NCBI GenBank assembly: GCA_963757815.1
Contig: CAVWSN010000036.1
Location: 124,001 to 188,000 of the forward strand
Reading direction: 5' to 3'
Length of the DNA stretch: 64,000 bases
Source: JACVRW01 sp963757815
GTDB taxonomy: Bacteria > Actinomycetota > Thermoleophilia > Solirubrobacterales > Thermoleophilaceae
Position 1 is the stretch's first letter. Each line of letters begins with the position of its first letter. Both the position numbers and the translations under genes were made by a program. Positions 17,169 through 25,719 of the stretch are shown here, piece by piece. Under the pieces are notes generated by a model. The model saw nothing but the letters and a program-made list of their open reading frames with translations. It was not told the origin of the DNA and did not search any database.

Positions 17169-17783
17169 CTAGACCCGCGCCAGCGCGTCCACGCGGTCCA
17201 TCCAGGCGGCCAGCCTCGGGTACTCGCCGCCGAGCTGCAGGTGGTCCTCGAGGATGCGGTGGAAGAGCTCGTCGTCGGCGGGGTCGCGATTCCGCGCGTA
17301 CTTGAGGAACGGGATCGCGGCGAGGTCGGCGGCCGAGAGCTCGCCGAAGAGGTATTCGCGGTCCTGTAGCAGCCCCTCGAACAGCGCGAGCGAGGCCCTC
17401 ATGCGCCCGCTCAGCTCCTCGACCCGCTCCCGGTCGGGCTCCGGCTTCTCGAGCTCGTCCTCGATGCCGTTCGGCGCGGCCTTCCAGACCTCGTTGAACC
17501 ACTCCAGGAAGATGTCGACCTCGGCGCGGCGGGCGGGGTCGGCGGGGAATAGCGGCGGATCCGGGTAGCGCTCGTCCAGGTGACGCAGGATCCGCGTGGA
17601 ATCCGCGATCACCTCGTCGTCGTCAACGATCACGGGCACGAGTCCCTGCCCGCTCACCTCGATCACCGGGGAGCGGTCCTCGTAGGAGATCACGACCGAC
17701 TCGGTCTCGAGCCCCTTGAGCGCGAGGGCGATCGCGACGCGGTCGACGTTGGTGGAGAAAGGCGCTCTGTAGAGCCTGATCAC
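17169..17783 (-). CDS. glutathione S-transferase family protein
   Basis: The 204-aa protein has a thioredoxin-fold N-terminus (IRLYRAPFSTNVDRVAIALA) with the conserved cis-Pro/Ser region GQGLVPVIVDDDEVIADS. An all-helical GST C-terminal domain (FGELSAADLAAIPFL) follows. I use GTG 17783, since the upstream extension is proline-rich and runs into the divergent promoter. The family acts as glutathione or other low-molecular-thiol transferases; actinobacteria often lack glutathione, so the true thiol is unknown. It ends two bases before the 119-aa gene. Confidence 0.82.
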   Translation of the reverse strand: MIRLYRAPFSTNVDRVAIALALKGLETESVVISYEDRSPVIEVSGQGLVPVIVDDDEVIADSTRILRHLDERYPDPPLFPADPARRAEVDIFLEWFNEVWKAAPNGIEDELEKPEPDRERVEELSGRMRASLALFEGLLQDREYLFGELSAADLAAIPFLKYARNRDPADDELFHRILEDHLQLGGEYPRLAAWMDRVDALARV

Positions 17784-17802
17784 CGCTCGGGCAGGGTAAA
17801 CG

Positions 17803-17821
17803 ACCCCCCCGACCGGGGGGT
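17803..17821. repeat. perfect GC inverted repeat in the GST/fabD divergent promoter
   Basis: ACCCCCC (17803-17809), CGACC loop, GGGGGGT (17815-17821). It lies midway between the divergent GST-like gene and fabD with no T-run, so it is more likely an operator or DNA structure than a terminator. A fatty-acid operon regulator would be a natural candidate ligand; this is inference. Confidence 0.5.
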
Positions 17822-17872
17822 AGCGTCCGCCGCCGAGCAACTCCGGGCCCTGCTCCGAGTAAGGGTCAATAC

Positions 17873-18755
17873 ATGGGTGATGCGCCTACTACAGCGCTGC
17901 TGTTCCCTGGACAGGGGAGCCAGACGGCCGACATGCGTGAGTTCGTCGAGAGCCGGCGTCCCGACCTGCTCGAGCAGGCCCTCCGGGAGGCCGGTCCCGA
18001 TCTCTTCGAGCGTGCCGAGGACGGCACCCGCTGGGCGCAGCCCGCGATCTTCTGCGCGGCGCTCGCCGGCTGGGAGGAGCTGCGCGGGAGCGTGAGCCCG
18101 GACCTGATGGCGGGCCACTCGCTCGGCGAGATCGCGGCGCTCGTGGCCGCCGAGGCGATCTCAGCCGATGACGGCCTGCGGCTCGTCACCGCGCGTGGCC
18201 GACTGATGCAGGAGGCCGCGGAGGAAACCGGCGACGGCGGCATGCTGGCCGTCCGCGCCCGCGGCGACCGCGGCCCGATCCACGAGGTCGTCGAGACCAC
18301 CGGGCTTTCGATCGCCAACGACAACGCGCCCGATCAGCTCGTCCTCTCCGGCGCCACCGCGGGCGCTCGACGACGCCGAGGCCGCGCTCGCCGAACGGCG
18401 CGTGCGCTCCAAGCGCCTGCCCGTGGCTGGTGCGTTCCACTCCCCGCTCATGCAGCCGGCCGTCGAGCCCTTCCGCGCGCTCGTGGCGGAGACCGAGGTT
18501 CGGGACGCGCGCGTGCCCGTGCTCTCGTGCGTCACCGCCGAGCCGTTCGACGACGTGCGCGGGCGCCTCGTGGAGGCGATCACGAGCCCGGTCCGCTGGC
18601 TCGAGGTCATGCGCGAGCTCGAGCGCCGCGGCGCATCCCGCTTTGTCGAGACCGGCCCCGGCCGCGTGCTCACCAACCTTGTCCGCAAGTCGCTCGAGGG
18701 CGTCGATGCCGAGGCGCCGCTCGCGGAGCCCGCACCGGAGGCAGCGCGTGTCTGA
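17873..18755 (+). CDS. fabD: malonyl CoA-ACP transacylase, broken by a +1 frameshift
   Basis: FabD loads malonyl groups onto ACP. The first part (17873 to about 18360) has LLFPGQGSQ and the active-site GHSLGEIAALVAA with the catalytic Ser near residue 84. The frame then changes at GGG 18361-18363. Dropping one G restores an uninterrupted protein through KRLPVAGAFHSPLMQPA, with the catalytic His in AFHSP, to the stop at 18755 (about 293 aa, normal length). The gene should be essential, so a sequencing or assembly insertion is the simplest explanation. It heads the fab operon and overlaps fabH by 8 bases. Confidence 0.9.
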
Positions 18756-19767
18756 CACACGCATCAGCCACGGGTCCGCTGCGACCCTAGCCCCGTGGAC
18801 GCCGGGCCGCTCGCGCGAGCTGCGTACGGCCTCCCTTGCCTCCGTCTCGATGGCCGTGCCCGACCAGGTCGTGACCAACGAGGTCGTGGCGGCGGGCGCG
18901 GGCGTGACCGAGCAGTGGATCGTCCATCGCACGGGCGTCCACGAGCGCCGTTATGTCTCCGAGGGCGAAACCGTCGTGACGCTCGGGGCGGCCGCCGGCC
19001 GGATGGCGCTCGAGGAAGCCGGAGTCGAGGCCTCGGAGCTCGACCTGGTCCTCCTCGCCACGGTCGCTCCCGACGAGATCCTGCCCAACGCGGCGCCTCT
19101 CGTAGCCACCGAGCTCGGGGCGCACCGCGCGGGGGCGATGGACCTCGGTGCCGCGTGCACCGGCTTCCTGTCCGCCCTGTCGCTCGCCAGCTCGCAGGTC
19201 GAGGGCGGGCGCGCCGAGCGCGTGCTCGTGATCGGCGCGGATGTGTTGAGCCGCTTCATCGACAGCTCCGACCGCGGCACCGCGGCCCTGTTCGCGGATG
19301 GGGCGGGCGCGGCGGTCGTGGGACCCGCGAACGGCGCGGGAGGCTGGATCGGCGACATCGTCTTGGCCTGCGACGGCCGCGGCGGCCCCTCGATCCGCGC
19401 CTCGCACGAGGAGCAGTTCATCCGCATGCAGGGCCACGACACCTTCAAGGCGGCGGTCCTTCGGATGTCCGAAGCCACCCTCGAGGCGGTGGAGCGGACC
19501 GGCCTCGAGCTCGACGACATCGACCTCTTCGTCTACCACCAGGCCAACATCCGGATCCTGCGCGCGGTGGCCGAGAAGCTCGGCCTCGACGAGTCGCGGG
19601 TCATCGACTGCATCGACCGCTACGGCAACACCTCGTCGGCGACGCTCCCGATCGCGATGGTCGACGCGCGCGAGCGGGGCATGCTCGAGCCGGGCATGAA
19701 CGTGCTGCTCGCAGCCTTCGGGGCGGGCTTCACCTGGGGCGCGGGGGTGATCGAATGGGCGGCATGA
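18748..19767 (+). CDS. fabH: beta-ketoacyl-ACP synthase III
   Basis: FabH starts fatty-acid chains by condensing an acyl-CoA with malonyl-ACP. The 339-aa thiolase-fold protein has the catalytic Cys in LGAACTGFLSAL (about 127), His in YHQANIRIL and Asn in YGNTSSATLPIA, the full Cys-His-Asn triad. The N-terminal 28 residues before ASVSMAVPDQVVTNE are longer than usual. The GTG start 18748 is chosen for its coupling overlap with fabD; a later start is possible. It overlaps fabG by four bases. Confidence 0.94.
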   Translation: MSDTRISHGSAATLAPWTPGRSRELRTASLASVSMAVPDQVVTNEVVAAGAGVTEQWIVHRTGVHERRYVSEGETVVTLGAAAGRMALEEAGVEASELDLVLLATVAPDEILPNAAPLVATELGAHRAGAMDLGAACTGFLSALSLASSQVEGGRAERVLVIGADVLSRFIDSSDRGTAALFADGAGAAVVGPANGAGGWIGDIVLACDGRGGPSIRASHEEQFIRMQGHDTFKAAVLRMSEATLEAVERTGLELDDIDLFVYHQANIRILRAVAEKLGLDESRVIDCIDRYGNTSSATLPIAMVDARERGMLEPGMNVLLAAFGAGFTWGAGVIEWAA

Positions 19768-20498
19768 ACGGCAGACCTGAAGGAAGTGCCCTGGTCACCG
19801 GCGGCTCGCGCGGCATCGGCGCGGCGATCGCCAAGACGCTCGCCCGCGAGGGCTGGCCGGTCGGCGTCAGCTACCGCAGCGACAGCGAGGCGGCCGAGGC
19901 CGTGGTCGCGGAGATCACGGACGCAGGCGGCCGCGCCAAGGCGCTCAAGGGCGACATCGCTGATCCGGACACCGCCGACGCACTCTTCAAGGCGCTCGAG
20001 GAGGAGTTCGGGCCCGTGCTCGTGCTGGTCAACAACGCCGGCGTGCGCGCGGACGGTCTCTCTCCGCAGATCGACGACGAGGACTGGGCCAAGGTGATCG
20101 ACACCAACCTGTCCGCCGCCTTCCGCCTAACGCGCCGGGCGCTGCGCCCGATGATTCGGGCGCGCTATGGCCGGGTAGTCAATATCGCTTCGATCGTCGG
20201 CCAGCGGGCCAACCCGGGCCAGGCGAACTACGCGGCTTCGAAGGCGGGGCTCGTCGCGATGACGAAGACCGTCGCCGCCGAGGTCGCGCGCCGCGGGGTC
20301 ACGGTGAACGCCGTCGCCCCGGGCCTGATCGAAACAGACATGACCGAGGGCATCGCCGAGAACCTGCTCGAGCACGTGCCCGCCCGCAGGCCCGGAACGC
20401 CGGAGGACGTCGCCGAGTGCGTGCGCTTCCTGGCTTCCGACGGCGCCGGCTATGTCACCGGCGTCTGCCTGACGGTTGACGGAGGATTGACCGCCTAG
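19764..20498 (+). CDS. fabG: 3-oxoacyl-ACP reductase
   Basis: FabG reduces beta-ketoacyl-ACP with NADPH. The 244-aa short-chain dehydrogenase has the cofactor motif TGGSRGIG, NNAG (residues about 86-89), the catalytic Ser-Tyr-Lys in NIASIVG and YAASKAG, and the C-terminal PGLIETDMTE. ATG 19764 overlaps the fabH stop (ATGA). In a fab cluster between fabH and acpP, the role in fatty-acid elongation is clear. Confidence 0.95.
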   Translation: MNGRPEGSALVTGGSRGIGAAIAKTLAREGWPVGVSYRSDSEAAEAVVAEITDAGGRAKALKGDIADPDTADALFKALEEEFGPVLVLVNNAGVRADGLSPQIDDEDWAKVIDTNLSAAFRLTRRALRPMIRARYGRVVNIASIVGQRANPGQANYAASKAGLVAMTKTVAAEVARRGVTVNAVAPGLIETDMTEGIAENLLEHVPARRPGTPEDVAECVRFLASDGAGYVTGVCLTVDGGLTA

Positions 20499-20526
20499 CG
20501 CGGTTGCAAACGAACGAAAGGGAGAT

Positions 20527-20775
20527 ATGGCAGCTACCGCTACACGTGAGGTGATCGAGAGCCGGGTGTTCAAGGCTCTCGAGGAGTTCGGCGCCGAGCC
20601 GGACCAGATCGGCCCCGATGCCGAGTTCGAGGCCATGGACGTCGATTCTCTCGACCTCGTCGAGCTCGCCCAGATCGTCGAGGACGAGTACGGCGTGCAG
20701 CTCAAGGGCGAGGACATGGAGGGCGTCACGAGCGTCCGCCAGGCCGTCGACCTGGTGATGTCGAAGCTCGGATGA
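20527..20775 (+). CDS. acpP: acyl carrier protein
   Basis: ACP carries growing acyl chains on a phosphopantetheine arm. The 82-aa acidic four-helix protein has the attachment motif VDSLDLVEL with the modified Ser at about residue 40. The start has a good AAAGGGAG ribosome-binding site about 6 bases upstream, suiting high expression. It overlaps fabF by four bases. Confidence 0.96.
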   Translation: MAATATREVIESRVFKALEEFGAEPDQIGPDAEFEAMDVDSLDLVELAQIVEDEYGVQLKGEDMEGVTSVRQAVDLVMSKLG

Positions 20776-21974
20776 CGCGCAACGCCGTCATAACCGGAGT
20801 GGGCGCGGTCACGCCTCTCGGCGTCGGCGCCCGCACCCTGCACGAGCGCTGGAGCGCCGGGGTGTCCGGGATCGAGGACGGCTACGGCCGTGCGTCGGAG
20901 TTCGAGCCCACCGAGCACCTGTCGGTGAAGGAGGCGCGCCGCTCGGACCGCTTCACCCAGTTCGCCCTCGCCGCTTCCAAGGAGGCGCTCGAGGACGCGG
21001 GCTGGGAGGACGGCCCGCCCGGCGATCCCGACCGCACCGCGTGCATCATCGGCACGGGCATCGGCGGGATCGGCACGCTCGAGAACCAGCACATCATCAT
21101 GCGCGACCAGGGCGAGCAGAAGATCTCGCCGCTCTCGATCCCGCTGCTGATGGCGAATGCCGCCTCGGGCGTGGTCGCGATGAAGTACGACCTGCGCGGC
21201 CAGTCGTTCGGGACCGTGTCGGCGTGCGCGGCCGGCGCCCACGCGATCGGGATGGCCGAGCGGCTGATCCGCTACGGCGACGCCGACCGCGTGGTCACCG
21301 GTGGCAGCGAGGCGGCAATCACGCCGCTTGCCACCGCGGCGTTCGGCAGGATGGACGCGCTCTCTGACAGCGGGATCTCACGCCCGTTCGACCGCCGCCG
21401 CGACGGCTTCGTCATGGGCGAGGGCGCGGGCGTGCTCGTGCTCGAGGAGGAGGAGGCCGCGAAGGAGCGCGGGGCGCGCATCCTCGGCTACATCCGTGGC
21501 TACGCCTCGACATCCGACGCCCACCACCTCACGGCTCCAGAGCCGAGCGGTCGCGGGGCGTCGAAGGCCATCGAGCTGGCCCTGAAGGACGCCGGGCTGT
21601 CGGTCGACGACATCGTCTACATCAACGCCCACGGTACGTCCACGCCGCTGAACGACCGCGCGGAGACCAACGCCATCAAAACGGCACTGGGCGAGGAGCT
21701 GGCGGCGAAGGTGCCGGTCAGCTCGACCAAGTCCGCGATCGGGCACCTGCTCGGCGCGGCGGGCGCCGTGGAGGCGATCGCGACTCTGCTCGCGCTCCGC
21801 GACCGGATCGCGCCGCCGACCTTGAACTACGAGGAGCCCGACGAGGGGCTCGACTTGGACTACGTCCCGAACGAGGCACGGCCGCTCGCGAACGGCGAGG
21901 TGCGCGCGCTCGGGATCTCGAATGCATTCGGATTTGGAGGCCACAACGCCGTGCTCTGCCTGGAGGCTTCATGA
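20772..21974 (+). CDS. fabF: beta-ketoacyl-ACP synthase II
   Basis: FabF elongates acyl-ACP chains. The 400-aa protein has the catalytic Cys in VSACAAGAHAIG (about 153), the first His in NAHGTSTPLND and the second in KSAIGHLLGAAGAVEA, the Cys-His-His triad of KAS I/II. Length is normal. ATGA overlap with acpP and with the following carboxylase gene shows tight translational coupling. Confidence 0.95.
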   Translation: MTRNAVITGVGAVTPLGVGARTLHERWSAGVSGIEDGYGRASEFEPTEHLSVKEARRSDRFTQFALAASKEALEDAGWEDGPPGDPDRTACIIGTGIGGIGTLENQHIIMRDQGEQKISPLSIPLLMANAASGVVAMKYDLRGQSFGTVSACAAGAHAIGMAERLIRYGDADRVVTGGSEAAITPLATAAFGRMDALSDSGISRPFDRRRDGFVMGEGAGVLVLEEEEAAKERGARILGYIRGYASTSDAHHLTAPEPSGRGASKAIELALKDAGLSVDDIVYINAHGTSTPLNDRAETNAIKTALGEELAAKVPVSSTKSAIGHLLGAAGAVEAIATLLALRDRIAPPTLNYEEPDEGLDLDYVPNEARPLANGEVRALGISNAFGFGGHNAVLCLEAS

Positions 21975-23470
21975 GCGCACTTGCCGAGAGGACGATGGAC
22001 CGTCGCTCGACGAACGGCCGGCACCCGGCCCTGGTAGTCGAGGAGCCACGCACGCTTACGGCGTACGAGCGTCTGGAGGCGCTCTGCGACCCGGGCTCGC
22101 TGCAGGTGATTCGCTCGACCGTGCTCCCGCGGCGCGAGTCGAAGCGCATGCAGCCCGGTGACGGCGTGGTCGGCGCCGCCGGCACGGTCGCGGGCCGGCC
22201 CATCTACTGCTACGCGCAGGACCAGACGTTCGCCGGCGGCTCGCTGGGCGAGGCCCACGCGGAGACGATCGTGCGCGTGATGCAGCTCGCGGGCCGCGCG
22301 GGCGCCCCGGTAATCGGCTTCGTCGCCTCGGGCGGCGCGCGGATGGACGACGGCATCGCCGCGCTCGGCGGCTACGGCCGGATCTTCCGCGAGAGCGTGA
22401 AGCTCTCGGGGCGCGTGCCGCAGATCTCCGTGATCACGGGCGTCTCCGCCGGTGGCGGCGCCTACTCGCCCGCGCTCACCGACTTCGTCGTGATGACGGA
22501 GGGCTCGGCGATGTTCCTGACCGGCCCCGGGGTCGTGCAGGAGGTCACCGGCGAGAGCGTGGACGCGCAAGAGCTCGGCGGTCCGCGCGTCCACTCCAAG
22601 AACGGCGTCTGCCAGTTCGTGGCGGAGGACGACCGCGACGCCGCGAGGCTGGTCCGGCAGCTGCTCGCCTTCCTGCCGTCGCGGGCCGGGGAGAGCCCCC
22701 CGCACGGCGGGCCCGCCGCCGTGCCCGCGGTCGACCCGTCGCGCTTCGTGCCCGAGTCCCAGCGCCAGGTCTACGACGTCCGCGACGTGATCGGTGCGCT
22801 GGTGGACGACGGCGCCCTGCTCGAGATGTCCGAGCGCTGGGCACGCAACATGGTCACGGCCTTCTGCCGCATCGACGGCAGGGCGGTCGGTGTCATCGCG
22901 AACCAGCCCTGGTATCTGGGCGGGGTGATCGACGCGGCGGCCTCGCAGAAGGCGGCGAAGTTCGTGCGGATCTGCAACTCCTACGGCCTGCCGCTCGTGG
23001 TCCTCGTGGACACCCCGGGCTTCCTTCCCGGCACCAAGCAGGAGGGCCTCGGCGTGATCCGCCACGGCGCGAAGCTGCTGCACGCGTTCGCCGAGGCCGT
23101 CGTGCCGAAGGTGACGGTCGTGCTGCGCAAGGCGTTCGGCGGCGGCTACATCACGATGAACTCGAAGGACCTCGGCGCGGACCTCGCGCTTGCCTGGCCG
23201 GAAGCCGAGATCGGGATCATGGGGCCGAAGCAGGCCGTGGGGATCGTGCACCGGCGCGAGATCGCTGCGGCCGACGACCCGGAGGCCGAGCGCGACCGGC
23301 TCGCCGACGAGTACGCAGACGGTCACGTGTCCGCCATCGTGGCGGCGCGCGAGGGCCACATCGACGAGCTCGTCGAGCCCGCCGACACGCGCCGCCGGCT
23401 GGCGGGAGCGCTTGCGGGACTCTCACTCTCGGGCGAGTATGGGAACTCCGGAGGGAACATTCCGCTGTGA
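21971..23470 (+). CDS. accD: acyl-CoA carboxylase, carboxyltransferase (beta) subunit
   Basis: This 499-aa protein contains the two crotonase-like halves of an acyl-CoA carboxyltransferase. The N-terminal half has oxyanion-hole glycines at GFVASGGARMDDG and GVSAGGGAYSPAL. The C-terminal half has DTPGFLPGTKQEGLG and RKAFGGGYITM. This PccB/AccD-type single-chain subunit is the actinobacterial form; it moves carboxyl from biotin to acetyl- or propionyl-CoA. In a fab operon, malonyl-CoA supply is the likely task. No biotin carboxylase partner is in the window. It overlaps both neighbours by four bases. Confidence 0.88.
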   Translation: MSALAERTMDRRSTNGRHPALVVEEPRTLTAYERLEALCDPGSLQVIRSTVLPRRESKRMQPGDGVVGAAGTVAGRPIYCYAQDQTFAGGSLGEAHAETIVRVMQLAGRAGAPVIGFVASGGARMDDGIAALGGYGRIFRESVKLSGRVPQISVITGVSAGGGAYSPALTDFVVMTEGSAMFLTGPGVVQEVTGESVDAQELGGPRVHSKNGVCQFVAEDDRDAARLVRQLLAFLPSRAGESPPHGGPAAVPAVDPSRFVPESQRQVYDVRDVIGALVDDGALLEMSERWARNMVTAFCRIDGRAVGVIANQPWYLGGVIDAAASQKAAKFVRICNSYGLPLVVLVDTPGFLPGTKQEGLGVIRHGAKLLHAFAEAVVPKVTVVLRKAFGGGYITMNSKDLGADLALAWPEAEIGIMGPKQAVGIVHRREIAAADDPEAERDRLADEYADGHVSAIVAAREGHIDELVEPADTRRRLAGALAGLSLSGEYGNSGGNIPL

Positions 23471-24086
23471 CCACGTACGTCGCCATGGGGGACAGCTTCA
23501 CCGCCGGCCTCGTGCCGGGCGGGCCGCGCTGGCCGGACGATCTCGCCCGCGAGCTCGGGCCGGGTGTTCGCTACGAGAACCTCGCGACGGTCGGCGCGAC
23601 CAGCGCTCAGGTCGAGCGCGATCAGCTCGCACGGGCGCTCGAGCTCGATCCGGACCTCGTCACGCTCGTCTGCGGCGCCAACGACGTCCTCGAGTCGACG
23701 CGACCTGACCCGCACGAGTACGCCGAGCGGCTGGGACGGATGTTCAAGCGGCTGCGGCGCGAGGCCCCCGACGCCACGATCCTGTCCGCCACCTATCCGG
23801 ACATCTCGCGCTTCCTCGATCTGCGTCCGCGCTCGCGCGCGCGCGTGGAGAACGGCATGCGGCTCTTCAACGCGGCCTCCCGCATGGTGGCCAAGGCGCA
23901 CGGCGTCGTGTTGCTGGAGGGCTTCGACCACCCGGCGGCGAGCGAGCGCTCGACCTTCGCGGCCGATGGCTTCCATCCCTCGGAGGAGGGGCACCGGCGC
24001 GCCGCGCGCGAGTTCATGCGCGCCCTCCGTGCACGCGCGCGCGGCGCCAGTGGCGGCGCGCCCCGAAGGAGGCGACCTCCCTGTGA
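23467..24086 (+). CDS. SGNH/GDSL-type hydrolase, 3' end probably frameshifted
   Basis: Block I GDSFTAG (Ser about 10), block III GANDVL with Asn, and block V DGFHPSEEGH with catalytic Asp/His identify an SGNH esterase/lipase of about 200 residues. The raw frame runs on to 24516, but residues after about 195 are merely an off-frame reading of the MaoC gene. If one base is missing near 24040-24080, the gene would end at the TGA 24084-24086 and overlap MaoC as GTGA, like its neighbours. It may release free acids or trim acyl groups in this fatty-acid operon. There is no signal peptide, so it is cytoplasmic. Confidence 0.78.
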
Positions 24087-24571
24087 CGATCTTCGCGAAG
24101 GACTTCGACAGGCTGTCCGTCGGCGATCGCTTCGTCACGCGCGGGCGCACGATCGGAGAGGGCGACATCACGAGCTTCGCCACGCTCAGCGGCGACACCC
24201 ATCCGCAGCACACAGACGCCGAGTGGGCGGCCGGCAGCCGCTTTGGCGAGCGCATCGCCCACGGGCTGCTCGTGCTCTCGTATTCCGCCGGGCTGATGGG
24301 GTTCGATCCGGACCGCATCGTCGCGCTGCGGCGCGTGGCCGACGCCGTCTTCAAGCAGCCGGTCAAGATCGGCGACACGATCCATGTCGAGGGCGAGATC
24401 GTCGAGAAGACGGAGATCGATACCGGCTACGGACTCGTGAGCACGCGCTGGCGGGTGATCAACCAGCGCGGGAAGCTGGTCGCGAGGGCGAGCGTCGACC
24501 TGGTCTGGCGGCGTGACACGATGCCGCTGGTGGACGAGCCGCGAGCGGACACTCAGCCAGTCCTGATCTGA
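24083..24571 (+). CDS. MaoC-like (R)-specific hydratase/dehydratase
   Basis: The 162-aa single hot-dog protein has the hydratase motif SGDTHPQHTDAEWAAGSRFG with catalytic Asp and His, followed by IAHGLLVLSYSAGLM. GTG 24083 follows a strong AAGGAGG at 24066-24072. It lies between the carboxylase/SGNH genes and the InhA-like reductase, where a 3-hydroxyacyl-ACP dehydratase is needed, and no fabZ/fabA is present in the window. It therefore probably supplies the dehydration step of the cycle, as the HadAB MaoC-fold proteins do in mycobacteria. Confidence 0.87.
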   Translation: MTIFAKDFDRLSVGDRFVTRGRTIGEGDITSFATLSGDTHPQHTDAEWAAGSRFGERIAHGLLVLSYSAGLMGFDPDRIVALRRVADAVFKQPVKIGDTIHVEGEIVEKTEIDTGYGLVSTRWRVINQRGKLVARASVDLVWRRDTMPLVDEPRADTQPVLI

Positions 24572-25341
24572 TGTTGGCGGGCAAGCGCCTGCTGATAACG
24601 GGCGTACTCACGAAGGGCTCCATCGCCTATTCCGTCGCCGAGCGGGCGCAGCAGGAGGGCGCCGAGATCGTGCTCACCGGCTTCGGGCGCACGCGCCGGA
24701 TGACCGAGCGCTCCGCGGCACGGCTCCCCGATCCGCCGGACGTGCTCGAGCTCGACGTGAACAACCCCGACGACTTCGACGCGCTGCGCTCGGACCTCGA
24801 ATCGCGCTGGGGCGGCCTCGACGGCGCGCTGCACGCGATCGCGTTCGCGCCGGGCGACGCGCTGGGCGGCAAGTTCATGAGCGCCCCGCCGGAGTCCGCC
24901 GAGGCGGCTTTCCGCACGAGCGCGTACTCGTTCAAGGCGCTCTGCGAGGCCCTTCTTCCCCTTTCTCCGAGCAGCTTCGTGGCTCTCGACTTCGACGCCA
25001 GCGTGGCCTGGCCCGTGTACGACTGGATGGGGGTCGCGAAGGCGGCGTTGGAATCGGTGTCGCGCTATCTCGCTCGCGATCTGGGCGATGAGGGCGTGAG
25101 GGTCAATCTCATCTCGGCGGGCCCGGTAGAGACCCCCGCGGCCGGCGGCATCCCCGGGTTCGACGGGCTCGCTTCGATGTGGGGCGACCAGGCCCCGCTC
25201 GGCTGGAACCCCAACGACCCGTCGCCCGTGGCGGACGCGGTCCTGTTCCTGCTCTCGGACTGGTCGCGCGGGATCAGCGGCGAGATTCTGCACGTGGACG
25301 GCGGCTTCCACGCGATGGGCGCCCCGCTGCGTGGTTCGTGA
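24571..25341 (+). CDS. fabI: enoyl-ACP reductase (InhA-like)
   Basis: The 256-aa short-chain dehydrogenase has the altered cofactor loop ITGVLTKGSIAYSVAERA and catalytic YDWMGVAKAALES (Tyr-x6-Lys), both very close to the mycobacterial InhA pattern rather than classical FabG. It reduces trans-2-enoyl-ACP with NADH, the last step of each elongation round. It shares one base with the MaoC stop (TGATG) and four with the next gene. Its presence completes the cycle: FabH/FabF, FabG, MaoC, FabI. Confidence 0.92.
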   Translation: MLAGKRLLITGVLTKGSIAYSVAERAQQEGAEIVLTGFGRTRRMTERSAARLPDPPDVLELDVNNPDDFDALRSDLESRWGGLDGALHAIAFAPGDALGGKFMSAPPESAEAAFRTSAYSFKALCEALLPLSPSSFVALDFDASVAWPVYDWMGVAKAALESVSRYLARDLGDEGVRVNLISAGPVETPAAGGIPGFDGLASMWGDQAPLGWNPNDPSPVADAVLFLLSDWSRGISGEILHVDGGFHAMGAPLRGS

Positions 25342-25709
25342 GCGCCTGGGCGGTCGCCCCGATCCTGCCGTCCCGAGATCTCGCCGCCACGTCTGCGTTC
25401 TACGAACGACTGGGCTTTGAGGAGGTGGGGCTCTGGCCGGACGAGTACCTGATCGTGATGCGACAGGGCGCGGGGCTGCACTTCTTTCACAGCCCGTCGT
25501 TGGATCCGTATAGCTCGGACGCCGGCTGCTACCTCTACGTGGAGGACGCCGATTCCCTGCATGCGGAGTTCTCCCGGCTGGCGCTGCCGGCCGAGGGCAT
25601 TCCCCGTCTGCACGGCGCACCCGTGGACGCTGACTACAACATGCGCGAGTTCGCGCTGGTCGACCCGGACGGCAACCTCGTGCGCATCGGGTCACCCCTC
25701 GGGCGATAA
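25338..25709 (+). CDS. VOC/glyoxalase-fold protein (bleomycin-resistance-like)
   Basis: The 123-aa protein has two beta-alpha-beta-beta-beta units with conserved SRDLAATSAFYERLGFE, LHFF, GCYLYVEDAD and the C-terminal FALVDPDGNLVRIG, the pattern of the vicinal-oxygen-chelate family close to the bleomycin-binding/glyoxalase group. The exact role (antibiotic binding, dioxygenase or other) cannot be told. It starts at GTG 25338 overlapping the fabI stop and ends 10 bases before coaX. Confidence 0.8.
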   Translation: MSAWAVAPILPSRDLAATSAFYERLGFEEVGLWPDEYLIVMRQGAGLHFFHSPSLDPYSSDAGCYLYVEDADSLHAEFSRLALPAEGIPRLHGAPVDADYNMREFALVDPDGNLVRIGSPLGR

Positions 25710-25719
25710 TCGCCCCGCC

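Noticed and set aside
17803..17821. Intrinsic terminator at the GC inverted repeat
   Set aside because: No T-run, and it lies between divergent starts, where a terminator makes little sense.
24087..24516. Extended C-terminus of the SGNH hydrolase
   Set aside because: It reads the MaoC gene in the wrong frame (Arg/Ala/His-rich); a missing base near the SGNH stop explains it better.
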